Shown: positions 1 through 6,782 of the stretch, in pieces
Position numbering within the stretch: position 1 is the first letter of the stretch
Layout of the letters: each line of letters begins with the position of its first letter
Assembly: GCA_029560815.1 (NCBI GenBank)
Contig: JAKQKF010000186.1
Location: 1 to 37,024 of the forward strand
DNA length: 37,024 nt
Direction of reading: 5' to 3'
From: a bacterium
Lineage (GTDB): Bacteria; KSB1; UBA2214
Made by a program: the position numbers and the translations under genes
Notes under the pieces: model-generated
What the model saw: only the letters and a program-made list of their open reading frames with translations
Database searches by the model: none
What the model was told of the DNA's origin: nothing

Positions 1-351
1 ATCATTGGCATTCCAGGGCGACTCGAGCATGGTGCTTTGCAGATATTCGACTATGCGGGGGTTGTCGCCATTGCCGTAGAATTCCTTGACGCCGACCTCA
101 GCCAATGCAATGGGCATCCAGGGATATTTTTCCGGGGGAACCGGAGGGACCACCAGCTCAAGATATTTTTGTGCCGACCACCCGCGCAGACTCTCTTTTT
201 CGATCTTGAACCAGTAACCATCCCCAGATACGTCGAGCCGGGTGACGATATCACCCTTGTGCAGATAGCCGACCACCTCTTCTTTGACCGAGGGGCCTTT
301 GCGCACATTCAGCGCTGTGGCGGTGACGCGATACTGTGTGACTGCAGGCAT
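1..351 (-). CDS. SH3-domain / TIGR02594-type cell-wall hydrolase-like protein (partial, C-terminus beyond window)
   Basis: The minus-strand frame is open from an ATG at 351 to the window edge (117 codons). A GGGAGGTG ribosome-binding site lies just upstream and fixes the start. Residues about 5-67 read as a bacterial SH3 domain: LNVRKGPS near the start, then GYLHKGD and a GYWFKI strand. This is followed by PWMPIALAEVGVKEF and NPRIVEYL, the opening of the TIGR02594 family, a papain-like/CHAP-type fold found in peptidoglycan hydrolases. The catalytic Cys expected shortly after this point lies off the window. No signal peptide is visible, so export would need another route (holin-like, injection or lysis). 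It sits 60 nt downstream of a muramidase-like tail on the same strand. Domain recognition is from memory of the families; the activity is inferred. Confidence 0.75.
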   Translation of the reverse strand, partial: MPAVTQYRVTATALNVRKGPSVKEEVVGYLHKGDIVTRLDVSGDGYWFKIEKESLRGWSAQKYLELVVPPVPPEKYPWMPIALAEVGVKEFYGNGDNPRIVEYLQSTMLESPWNAND

Positions 352-411
352 ATCTCACCTCCCCAAGTTAGAAAAACTTCATATCCTTGCACGACCACTC
401 TCCCCGCCCTT

Positions 412-627
412 TTACTGCACCGTATGGGCAAGCTGCAAATATTTCCAGATATACTCCCCATAATAGTACTTGCCGTCAAAATAACCCTGTCTAAAGTCCT
501 TGTTCAAATCTGCCTGTCCGCAATTGAAGGCGATGGCGACATAGACCATCTCTTTATCGGCAATGTCGCCACTGGCTTGCCACACTCGCGAAATCAGAGC
601 GTTCTTCCTTCGTTGCCCATCCATCAC
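412..627 (-). pseudogene. Muramidase-like C-terminal fragment (71-aa ORF)
   Basis: A 71-codon frame ends in VAIAFNCG, DFRQGYFDGKYYYGEY and YLQLAHTV. This resembles the C-terminal tail of SH3/peptidoglycan-hydrolase proteins (pattern AIRYN...GLKQGY...YYGE.I..YL.LA). The N-terminal catalytic part is missing: an in-frame stop lies just above the GTG/ATG start at 627/624, so this is either a truncated gene or a very small one. A second, shorter copy of the same tail occurs at 4335-4415. It lies between the metallopeptidase gene and the SH3-domain gene. A GCGGAG ribosome-binding-like site sits only 2 nt from the ATG at 624, so expression is doubtful. The family assignment is from pattern memory and is moderate at best. 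Confidence 0.45.
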
Positions 628-716
628 TCCGCTTGTTCAGCGGAGGCGACTTCTTTGGCTGGCTCCAGCTCTTTCATTAGCAGCGCAGAATCGCCTTGCG
701 ATTGGCTTGCGGCCGA

Positions 717-2051
717 TCACTGCAAATGCAAGGGGCGTAGCTGGAACCAGCTCCAGAACTCACGATCAATCTCGGCCATGTTTTTGCCGAACGTATCCTC
801 GAACAGCCGAATGGTTTCCCGGGATAGATCCTCCACGACTGTCTCGGGAGACATTAGTTTGCAGGCCTTGAAAACATCAGCGAGAACTCCTTCCTCCTGG
901 AGATACAGGGCGAAATAACGGGCCTCCGCATGATTGACAGCCTGCAGATCGAAATTATCTGAACTGATTGCATTAAATTTATCCCAATCGGCCGTAACCA
1001 ACTGGTCCAGCGGCAAGCGCATCTGCCCAAATTCACGTAAAATCGGGCCGCGCCAGTTATCTTTGCCGCGAATCGTGCCATCTTGTTCGATATCAGAAAT
1101 TTCATATAATGCCGCCATCCCTTCTCCAAGCCAGGGTGGGATATCCCAATACTCCGCAGTCAAAAGGTGAAATAGCTCATGGCACAACGTCCGCGTCATG
1201 CTTTCGGGAGGAGGGCTGTAGGCGACAATGCTTCGATCGGCCTGATTGCAGTATCCCAGCGTACCTGCCTGGAGTCCCAATCCATGTAATTTATTAGCCA
1301 GACGGCGAAGGCTCTGCGGATCTTTCACCAGATAGGCCGTGATCATTTCATCCGGGCGTTCCAGAGCAAAGGAATTTTCAAAAAAGGTCTGGTAAGCGAG
1401 CAGAGTGCCGGCTACTTGAGTGGGGTCTGTATCGGGATTATTGCTGGCGACGACAAAGTGGCCGACCTGTGTGCACGTGTACTCCGTACCCACCAGAGGG
1501 GCGATTTTAGCCACTGCGGATTCAGCCTCGGCAATCGGCGTCAAGCGGCGCTGATATTCTTCGGGAGGAACCGGCTTAACCGGGATCGCGAGAAAAGTAT
1601 GGGTCAGGTTATTTTTGGGAATGAAATGAATTACCTTGGAGTGGACGCTGGCTCCATCTGTTTCGATATACATGTCCGCACCTGCAAATGCAAAATAGGG
1701 TGTGCTGTCCGCCTCTGGTTCAGGTTGCGAACATTCCGCAAGCGCGGTCCGGATGATCTGCTTATTGTCCGCCTTTAACCGGAATCTCTCGAGGCACCAG
1801 TTCAGATACAACTTTCCTCTCTGCTCTTCATAAAGCCGGCAGAAGCTCCTTCCAACCAGATAGTAAAGCAGCACCTGCTGCGACGGTTGTTCTGGCATAA
1901 CTTCTGTTCTTGCCGCAATGACCTGACTATATTGACCCTGATGGAAATAGTCAAGCATATCTTCAACGGTCGGCTGGGAGTAAAGCCGTGTACCGGACAC
2001 AAGCAGGCAAAGCAACAGGCCGGACATTTTCCAAAAACGGACCCTACACAT
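717..2051 (-). CDS. Secreted gluzincin-type metallopeptidase (HExxH...E, peptidase-MA-like)
   Basis: The 444-aa product starts at the ATG at 2051, which has AAGGAGG 6 nt upstream. A 6-codon longer start at 2069 overlaps the stop of the upstream gene (TAATG) but has no such site. Residues 1-25 form a signal peptide (basic MCRVRFWK, then GLLLCLLVSG). HELFH at 291-295 and a downstream Glu in PPWLGEGMAALYE (E310) give the HExxH-E zinc signature of gluzincins, most like the DUF1570/peptidase MA group. Residues 28-105 are helical and TPR-like. The protein is probably exported and may cleave an envelope or secreted substrate, which is not identifiable. It is translationally coupled to the membrane-protein gene that the IS element has split, so polar effects are likely. 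The fold call is good; the biological role is unknown. Confidence 0.8.
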   Translation of the reverse strand: MCRVRFWKMSGLLLCLLVSGTRLYSQPTVEDMLDYFHQGQYSQVIAARTEVMPEQPSQQVLLYYLVGRSFCRLYEEQRGKLYLNWCLERFRLKADNKQIIRTALAECSQPEPEADSTPYFAFAGADMYIETDGASVHSKVIHFIPKNNLTHTFLAIPVKPVPPEEYQRRLTPIAEAESAVAKIAPLVGTEYTCTQVGHFVVASNNPDTDPTQVAGTLLAYQTFFENSFALERPDEMITAYLVKDPQSLRRLANKLHGLGLQAGTLGYCNQADRSIVAYSPPPESMTRTLCHELFHLLTAEYWDIPPWLGEGMAALYEISDIEQDGTIRGKDNWRGPILREFGQMRLPLDQLVTADWDKFNAISSDNFDLQAVNHAEARYFALYLQEEGVLADVFKACKLMSPETVVEDLSRETIRLFEDTFGKNMAEIDREFWSWFQLRPLHLQ

Positions 2052-2068
2052 AGTGCCTCCTTCCGGCA

Positions 2069-2521
2069 TTAGTTATCCGGACCAACGGGGTCGGCCACTG
2101 CGGGCTTTTCCCTCGCGTCTGCTTTCTTTTTGGACGTATCACCGGCCGCCGCTTTATTGACGGGCTCTGCGTCCTGAAAAGTCTCCATGGATATCTCCTG
2201 ATTATCGGCTGACGCTGCAGCAGGCACCGTGACGACGGCAGCTTGTCCCGCGCTACCCTTTTGCATCATGACACTGATATAAAGCGGCCGGTCCTGAACG
2301 GAAATCTGCTGATGCTCCAGAATGGCGGTCATTATAAGCATAGACCCTAAAAGCACCATGACCAATCCTGGTGAAGCACTGATCAGGGAAAATTCAAATG
2401 CCTGGAGCTTGCCGGTCAGATTTGTATTGCTTTCCTGCAGTTTTCCCAATATAAGGCTTGCGCCGATGACCGCCAGTACCATTCCGGTGAAAAAGCCCAG
2501 GTATTTTATCCAGATACGAGC
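2069..2521 (-). pseudogene. 3' part of membrane-protein gene interrupted by IS630 element
   Basis: This is the downstream half of a gene whose upstream half lies at 3776-4078. Removing the IS and one TA copy joins GCC-ATA-CTA to GCT-CGT-ATC in frame and restores a 251-residue protein. This half encodes two membrane helices (around YLGFFTGMVLAVIGASLIL and PGLVMVLLGSMLIMTAIL) and a polar, Ala/Lys/Asp-rich cytosolic or periplasmic tail. Its last codons overlap the alternative start of the metallopeptidase gene, so the two were probably co-translated. A TTG at the IS junction could in principle start a truncated product, but no ribosome-binding site supports it. The family is not recognised. Confidence 0.75.
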
Positions 2522-2523
2522 TA

Positions 2524-2549
2524 GTATCAAGTCAAGCTAATAATGTTGG
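2524..2549. repeat. IS630 left terminal inverted repeat
   Basis: Begins GTATCAAGTCAAGCTAAT directly after the TA at 2522-2523. It pairs with the complement of 3750-3775 at 21 of 26 positions. Confidence 0.85.
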
Positions 2550-3230
2550 ATAGAGTCGTTTTAGCTTTGTTCTTGCATCAACAGTGGTGAAGCGCCAATC
2601 GACTTTAGCTTTTTTTGTGTTTCTCTGAATAGCCCAAGTTCTGGTCTCATCTATAAGAGTATTTTTATCCGGGATGCGCCTATTTAGGCATTGCCCTGCC
2701 AGAACTCGTAGTTCTATTTCGGCAATATTGAGCCAGCTGCCATGTTTGGGTGTATAATGAATTTCGAGACGCTCCAATAACCTTCGGGCTTCTGCGGGGG
2801 GGAATGCCTCATACAAGGAGCCGCCTGCATGCGTGTTCAGATTATCCATGACCAGAACCACTTTTTCTGCCAGTGGATAATGATCATCAAGTAATTCTTT
2901 GATCTGCAAAGCCCAGTCATTCTTTGTTCGGTGGTCTGTAATGGCAATAAATCGTTTGCCGCCAAGAGGTTCATAGAACATAAAAATATTGCAGACTCCA
3001 TTGCGCTCATATTCATAATCGTAACGTGCTGTATAGCCCGGCTTGGCGGCTAGTTTGCAGCGTGTTTCTTTGACAAGTTGTTTGGATGTTTCATCCATAC
3101 AAACCAATGGTCTGAGAGGATCGTAGACGCTTGTGTAAATAGTTAATATATCTTCCATTGCGCAGACAAAAGCGCCGTTTGCGGTTGGCGGGATGCACCA
3201 CTGGTGCTTCAGCCATGGTTTAATTTCGTT
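2532..3230 (-). CDS. IS630 transposase, catalytic (DDE) frame, ORF B
   Basis: This frame carries the DDE nuclease of the transposase: CMDETSKQL (first Asp), VLVMDNLNTHAG (second Asp) and SWLNIAEIEL (catalytic Glu), all in the order and spacing of IS630. It is open back to the A8 run at 3229-3236 and reads NEIKPWLKHQWCIPP, the normal continuation of the ORF A product, before the first ATG at 3158. It therefore most likely has no start of its own and is made as the second part of a 378-aa fusion by -1 frameshifting. The frame is intact through its stop, consistent with an active element. Confidence 0.88.
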   Translation of the reverse strand, partial: NEIKPWLKHQWCIPPTANGAFVCAMEDILTIYTSVYDPLRPLVCMDETSKQLVKETRCKLAAKPGYTARYDYEYERNGVCNIFMFYEPLGGKRFIAITDHRTKNDWALQIKELLDDHYPLAEKVVLVMDNLNTHAGGSLYEAFPPAEARRLLERLEIHYTPKHGSWLNIAEIELRVLAGQCLNRRIPDKNTLIDETRTWAIQRNTKKAKVDWRFTTVDARTKLKRLYPTLLA

Positions 3231-3667
3231 TTTTTTAAAGTCTGTCGAATCGCTTCGTAAGAAATACTGTCAATGTACCCAAGTTCAACAACCGAATCGG
3301 CCAGTAAACGCAGTGTCCATCGGGCTCGACCTTGGGGAGGCTCGCTGCAGGAGAGCGCGATCAAATGAGCTTCTACCTTGCCATCAATTTTCTTCCGTGA
3401 CACTTTTTGTTTGTACTCGTGCCGGGAGAGCACAGCATCCAGGCCTTCTTCGACAAATTGTTTTCGTATCCGTTCGATGGTCTGGACCGTGACATCGAAA
3501 GCTTCACTGATTTTTTCATCTTGCCAGGCAGGCCCTTGGCTGCCTTGATCAGCCTTTAAAAGAACACGGGCTCTGGTAAACATTCGGGCAGGACCACGGC
3601 CACCAGAAATTAATTTGCTCAATGAGTCCCGTTCTTCAACTGTTAAACGAATGATGTGCTTTTTCAT
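3209..3667 (-). CDS. IS630 transposase, DNA-binding frame, ORF A
   Basis: The 152-aa frame starts at the ATG at 3667 (MKKHIIRLTVEERD). Residues about 8-125 form the tandem helix-turn-helix DNA-binding region typical of IS630 (LSKLISGG, ARMFTRARVLLKAD, ISEAFDVTVQTIERIRKQF). It ends in RQTLKKTKLNHG, where the zero frame stops soon after the slippery A run. Slippage by -1 at TTTAAAAAAAAC would give LKKNEIKPW and join ORF B. Alone it could be a short DNA-binding product that limits transposition, a known feature of frameshifted IS elements but only an inference here. A weak GAGGGAT ribosome-binding site precedes the start. Confidence 0.88.
   Translation of the reverse strand: MKKHIIRLTVEERDSLSKLISGGRGPARMFTRARVLLKADQGSQGPAWQDEKISEAFDVTVQTIERIRKQFVEEGLDAVLSRHEYKQKVSRKKIDGKVEAHLIALSCSEPPQGRARWTLRLLADSVVELGYIDSISYEAIRQTLKKTKLNHG
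3229..3236 (-). promoter_or_regulatory. Programmed -1 ribosomal frameshift site (A8)
   Basis: The minus strand reads CTTTAAAAAAAACG. Zero-frame codons are TTA AAA AAA ACG; a slip back of one base gives TTA AAA AAA AAC GAA and enters the catalytic transposase frame. Homopolymeric A slippery sites are used this way in several IS630 elements. A plain one-base deletion is the alternative. Confidence 0.7.
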
Positions 3668-3749
3668 ATATCCCTCATTTGATGGACAAAGTGAGGCCAC
3701 CCCTTTGAGGGAATATATGAAATATTTACTCAAGATACAAGTCAATTAC

Positions 3750-3775
3750 CCAATATAATTAACTTGACATGACAC
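3750..3775. repeat. IS630 right terminal inverted repeat
   Basis: On the minus strand it reads GTGTCATGTCAAGTTAAT from the TA at 3776-3777, matching the left end with five mismatches. Confidence 0.85.
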
Positions 3776-4078
3776 TAGTATGGCAATATCAGCCTGGTGA
3801 TACCGGCGCTGAATGGCGTAGCATTCCAGACCGGTCATGGTATAGAGCATGTGGCGGTCAAGGGAAGCCGTCACCTCAGGTTCGCGCCCGCGATCATATT
3901 GCCCGGTTTCATTGATACTGCGCAAAATCCGGTTCACCTGCCACGCGCTGAGCAGAAAAAACAACACACCTGTCAATGAAATGACAATTATTATCCACGG
4001 GCGCAGTTTTCCCTGCCATATTCTGAGGTTCGGATCTTCCTTTTTAGTGGCCTCTCCTGGCGGTTTAGGTTCATTCAT
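3776..4078 (-). pseudogene. 5' part of IS-disrupted three-helix membrane-protein gene
   Basis: The start is the ATG at 4078, preceded by GGGAGGAG. A six-codon longer start at 4096 is less well placed. The 101 codons before the insertion encode a polar N-terminus (MNEPKPPGEATKK), one membrane helix (residues about 28-46, starting WIIIVISLTGVL) and a charged extramembrane stretch. Beyond the TA at 3776-3777 the frame runs nine codons into the IS end and stops. The reconstructed protein would have 251 residues and three membrane helices. The start overlaps the end of the hydrolase remnant upstream. The function is unknown; it is probably inactive in this strain. Confidence 0.75.
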
Positions 4079-4334
4079 GGCTGCTCCTCCCGGCATTTAA
4101 TCGTTCAACGATCTGTTTTTTCAGGAATAAGATCACATGGCCGTGGCTTGAATCATTGGTCAGTTGCAGCACGGCGATGCAGCCGCGCTCGGGAGTAGCA
4201 ATATTTTTCTTCCAATTCAGCCAGGAACGCACATCGGCGATGACGCATAACTGATTCCAAGTCGCCAAATCAGCCCCCTGTTTGAGCTTTAAAGGTTGGT
4301 TGTACAGTACTCTGTAATTACCAGACTCTTTTAC
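4071..4334 (-). pseudogene. TIGR02594/CHAP-type hydrolase C-terminal remnant
   Basis: The open stretch encodes VRSWLNWKKNIATPERGCI, then HGHVILFL. It matches the back half of the TIGR02594 domain (ARSWLNWG...PGCIVV...GHVGFY), which is the family of the SH3-domain protein at 1-351. The front of the domain, including the PWCSAF-like catalytic Cys segment, and the SH3 domain are missing; the upstream residues do not resemble the family. A TTG at 4268 is the only plausible start, with no ribosome-binding site. It lies between another remnant (4335-4415) and the split membrane-protein gene, whose start it overlaps. Best read as the residue of a duplicated hydrolase gene after internal deletion. 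Confidence 0.6.
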
Positions 4335-4415
4335 CTAGTGTATCGTATGCGCAAGCTGTAAATACTCCCAGACAGATTCACCATAATAGGTACGTATTGC
4401 CAAATCACTCGTCAT
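4335..4415 (-). pseudogene. Second muramidase-like tail remnant (26 codons)
   Basis: A short frame from the ATG at 4415 reads TYYGESVWEYLQLAHTIH and stops. It is nearly the same as the last 17 residues of the 71-codon fragment at 412-627 (YYYGEYIWKYLQLAHTVQ). The match ends exactly at the stop codon in both copies. Above it there is no further resemblance. It is therefore the last trace of a duplicated gene, in the same relative order (muramidase tail, then TIGR02594 hydrolase) as at the left edge of the window. Confidence 0.6.
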
Positions 4416-4487
4416 CCGCAGGAATCATAGCCAGCCCTGCCGACTCGCGATTCACTGCATGCCATTGTATTAACGGGCTTGAACAAC

Positions 4488-5672
4488 TCAATCAGCCAGC
4501 ACCTCAGCAACAGAAAATTCGATTTTCTTCTTCAACATCCTGGACAGATATGGTAGAGTCGCTCTGCAGTTCACGACATACTCACCTTTTTCCAGGCCCT
4601 TAAACGAGAGTTCGGTGTGAAGGTCCGGCGATTTGGGCGTGAGCTTCAGTGCTCTGGATTCCTGCAGAAAGAATCCTCCTGTGTCCGCTTTCCGCAATCC
4701 GAGCCAGAGACTGCAGAAGGAGAGATTCGTCGGAATGCCTGCACGCTCGGATAATTCAGGTATTTTCAAAGTGACCTTGATTTTAAAGGCACTTTTCCAC
4801 AGAAGCGGCATGCCATCAGGCAGTTCGGCTTGATTTTGTTTGAATCCAATTTCCAGTGTATCTTCTTCTGATTGCGTGTTCTCCCCTTCTGTGCTATTAA
4901 TCTCTGTTTCGGTCACGACCTGATCGAGCAATTCGGTCTCCTTTTTCTTGTGTGCTTCCTCAGCAGATTTGCTGATATGCCGCGAAATGAATGACGATAT
5001 CGCTTCTCCATCAACCCCTCGAATACTCAGCTTCGCACGGTCTACCGGATGATGCAGCACTCCGATGATTCCTTCGGAGGTATTGTACATTCTGATTGTA
5101 AAAAGCGAACTGGATGCTGCACCCAGATCATTTTCTTCTCTCTCCAGCTCTTTCCCCGGCATTACATGTTTTAAATCGATCTCGGAGATACCGACGGCAT
5201 TAATTTTGGTCAATAGCTCATGATAGCTCTGATGGGCACTTTCGATCTCTTCTCTCAGTTTGTTGATGTTCTTCTCATTTATTATCCGCACTTCCTCCAA
5301 CTGTTGTCTCAACTCGGCTGCAGCATGACCAAGCTCCCGGTTCTCTTTGCTTAGTTTCTGCTTTTCCTGTTCGAGATCCTGGATTTGAACTGGCTCCTGT
5401 ACGAGACTTGGCGTTCCAGGGTAGTTCGAATCATCCGCATCTGAACTCTCTTTTCTGATGTGCTCAAGTTCAGGGGTGGATCCGTTAGAGGGAAGAATCT
5501 CATCATGATTTCTGGTTTTTTTCCCGTTCTTGCGGTTCACATGCTCGTTCCACAACTCCCGAACAGGTCTGTCCCCCAACAAACTGACCGGATCCGCCTT
5601 CGCCAGTCTTACTTTTTCTAAAGACGGCGAGGACTTCTGACGGTTCGTTTTGGCTGATCTTCCCTTTTTCAT
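4488..5672 (-). CDS. Coiled-coil protein with novel C-terminal beta domain shared with the 229-aa protein
   Basis: The 394-aa product has an AAGGG ribosome-binding site 7 nt before the ATG at 5672. Residues 1-95 are polar, basic and probably disordered. Residues about 98-158 form a charged coiled coil (ENRELGHAAAELRQQLEEV). Residues 190-232 form a compact beta-rich module (FTIRMYNTSEG, IGVLHHP, then GEAISSFISRH). Residues 273-394 align with residues 112-229 of the protein at 9048-9737: FKIKVTLKIPEL against FDLSVRLHLPQL, GIPTNLS against NIPPIVS, then a matching FKGLEKGEY / FHLEGFAAGSW end. No signal peptide or membrane helix is seen. I do not recognise a named family. A scaffold, adaptor or delivered protein is possible, but this is a guess. 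Confidence 0.8.
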   Translation of the reverse strand: MKKGRSAKTNRQKSSPSLEKVRLAKADPVSLLGDRPVRELWNEHVNRKNGKKTRNHDEILPSNGSTPELEHIRKESSDADDSNYPGTPSLVQEPVQIQDLEQEKQKLSKENRELGHAAAELRQQLEEVRIINEKNINKLREEIESAHQSYHELLTKINAVGISEIDLKHVMPGKELEREENDLGAASSSLFTIRMYNTSEGIIGVLHHPVDRAKLSIRGVDGEAISSFISRHISKSAEEAHKKKETELLDQVVTETEINSTEGENTQSEEDTLEIGFKQNQAELPDGMPLLWKSAFKIKVTLKIPELSERAGIPTNLSFCSLWLGLRKADTGGFFLQESRALKLTPKSPDLHTELSFKGLEKGEYVVNCRATLPYLSRMLKKKIEFSVAEVLAD

Positions 5673-5801
5673 AATCGACCCTTAATAAAATGGCACACAT
5701 CCTGCCAGGCTGATGCCTTCACGCTGAAAGCCCTGGCTTTTGTATAAGAGAAATGGGATTGAAACCGCTGCCATGAACTAGAGTTTATCAGAAGGTCATC
5801 C

Positions 5802-5834
5802 GGGACCCTGGGATTGGTTTCCTCCCAGGGTCCC
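5802..5834. other. Perfect 12-bp inverted repeat (strong hairpin) between two genes
   Basis: GGGACCCTGGGA at 5802-5813 and TCCCAGGGTCCC at 5823-5834 pair without mismatch around a 9-nt loop. It starts 19 nt after the stop of the 243-aa gene and lies about 130 nt before the start of the 394-aa gene. No T run follows in either direction, so a simple intrinsic terminator is unlikely. It may be an mRNA processing or stability hairpin, a factor-dependent terminator, or a protein-binding dyad. Confidence 0.6.
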
Positions 5835-5852
5835 AATGACTTTGAACTGTTG

Positions 5853-6584
5853 TCATTCACTGGTCTGGTAGCCGACTCGGAAAACAAGATTGTGGTCAAA
5901 GCCGCCGAGAACTTCATAGTGATAGTCGGGGTCACCGGCCACCTTGTGGCGAACATCCCAGTCGATGATCAACCGGTAGATGCCAGGTACAGAGAGTTTA
6001 TAGTTGGCGTCCGGCGCGTCTCCACTGATGTCACTCTTGGGAAAAACATAGCGCAGGGTATAAACCATTGTGCTGCTGTTGAGCAGGAACCATTTGTTGG
6101 GAACGTGGCTTGCGAAGCTTTCAATCACCACCCAATCGGTGTCATACAGGTCCACCTGGCCTGTAGCGGCCATCAACGGGTGCGCAGCGATGCGGATTCG
6201 GCATTCAAAGGTCTTGTTGTTGATCAGCTCGACCATCCGCCCGCTGAATCGTGCAGTATGATTGATGACGATACCCCTGTCGCGATCCAGCATCAGGTCC
6301 ACAAAAGGCGCGATATCCGGATCTTCTTCCTCAGGAGTAATTAAGGCTCCTTCCTCATACATGGTCGCCCATCCTTGCCGGGCTTTTGGCTTACCGAATC
6401 CGGCCCTGTCGTACCAGCGTTCCATCAGCGTGTACTCATCGTCGCCCGGAGGAATGTTCGGAGCTTCTCCGGGAGCGCATGGGTTGAGATTGGAACCGTC
6501 GGGAAACACGATCAGTCCTCGAGGAAAATCGAATTCACCGCCGAAAGTCCTAGTTACCGCGCCCAAAGGCTGAATGATACTCAT
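5853..6584 (-). CDS. Beta-rich protein of unknown family (243 aa)
   Basis: The start is set at the ATG at 6584 (MSIIQPLGAVTRTFGGEF), with GGGAGGA about 9 nt upstream. The frame is open to a GTG at 6680, but that start has no good ribosome-binding site. The protein has alternating hydrophobic strands, many aromatic residues and Pro/Gly/Asp turns, with no signal peptide or membrane helix. The second half has regular strands (IRIAAHPLMAATG, WVVIESFASHVPNKW, YKLSVPGIYRLIIDWDV), suggesting a jelly-roll or Ig-like beta-sandwich. I recognise no catalytic motif. It lies directly after the regulator gene and before the coiled-coil gene on the same strand, so it is probably part of that module. A structural or carbohydrate-binding role is possible but unsupported. 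Confidence 0.72.
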   Translation of the reverse strand: MSIIQPLGAVTRTFGGEFDFPRGLIVFPDGSNLNPCAPGEAPNIPPGDDEYTLMERWYDRAGFGKPKARQGWATMYEEGALITPEEEDPDIAPFVDLMLDRDRGIVINHTARFSGRMVELINNKTFECRIRIAAHPLMAATGQVDLYDTDWVVIESFASHVPNKWFLLNSSTMVYTLRYVFPKSDISGDAPDANYKLSVPGIYRLIIDWDVRHKVAGDPDYHYEVLGGFDHNLVFRVGYQTSE

Positions 6585-6782
6585 GGCGTGATTCCTCCCA
6601 AAAGATGAGTGGTGCGGCAGCTGAGAAACATTCACCCTGGAACCCCGGCCTGGGTCCGTTTCAGTTGCCTTTTCACTCACATGATGCTGCTTGGCCGGCG
6701 ATTTGATTGACTCTCGTGAACCTGTTTCAAGATAATCATCCTGAATTAGCCGGCGATTAGAACACGCTTAGTTTCCTCTTAA

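Larger units (their letters stand above)
2524..3775 (-). mobile_element. IS630-family insertion sequence, complete, 1252 bp
   Basis: The element is bounded by imperfect terminal inverted repeats (2524-2549 and 3750-3775, 21 of 26 positions matching) and by a duplicated TA dinucleotide at 2522-2523 and 3776-3777. TA targeting is the hallmark of IS630/Tc1-like transposition. Inside are two overlapping transposase frames that join by a -1 shift on a run of eight A. It interrupts a membrane-protein gene; the host gene reads perfectly in frame once the element and one TA are removed, so the insertion is probably recent. Confidence 0.95.

Noticed and set aside
624..719. Possible stop-codon readthrough of the metallopeptidase (about 30 in-frame codons after TGA at 717-719)
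   Set aside because: No conserved domain in the extension and no readthrough context; a chance open stretch is enough to explain it.
37..918. Long plus-strand frame (293 codons) across the left edge
   Set aside because: No ribosome-binding site and no family resemblance; it lies opposite an SH3-domain gene and the end of a metallopeptidase gene that are clearly coding on the other strand.
5669..5956. 95-codon minus-strand frame overlapping the end of the 243-aa gene
   Set aside because: It runs through the 12-bp hairpin and lacks a start signal; composition is not protein-like.
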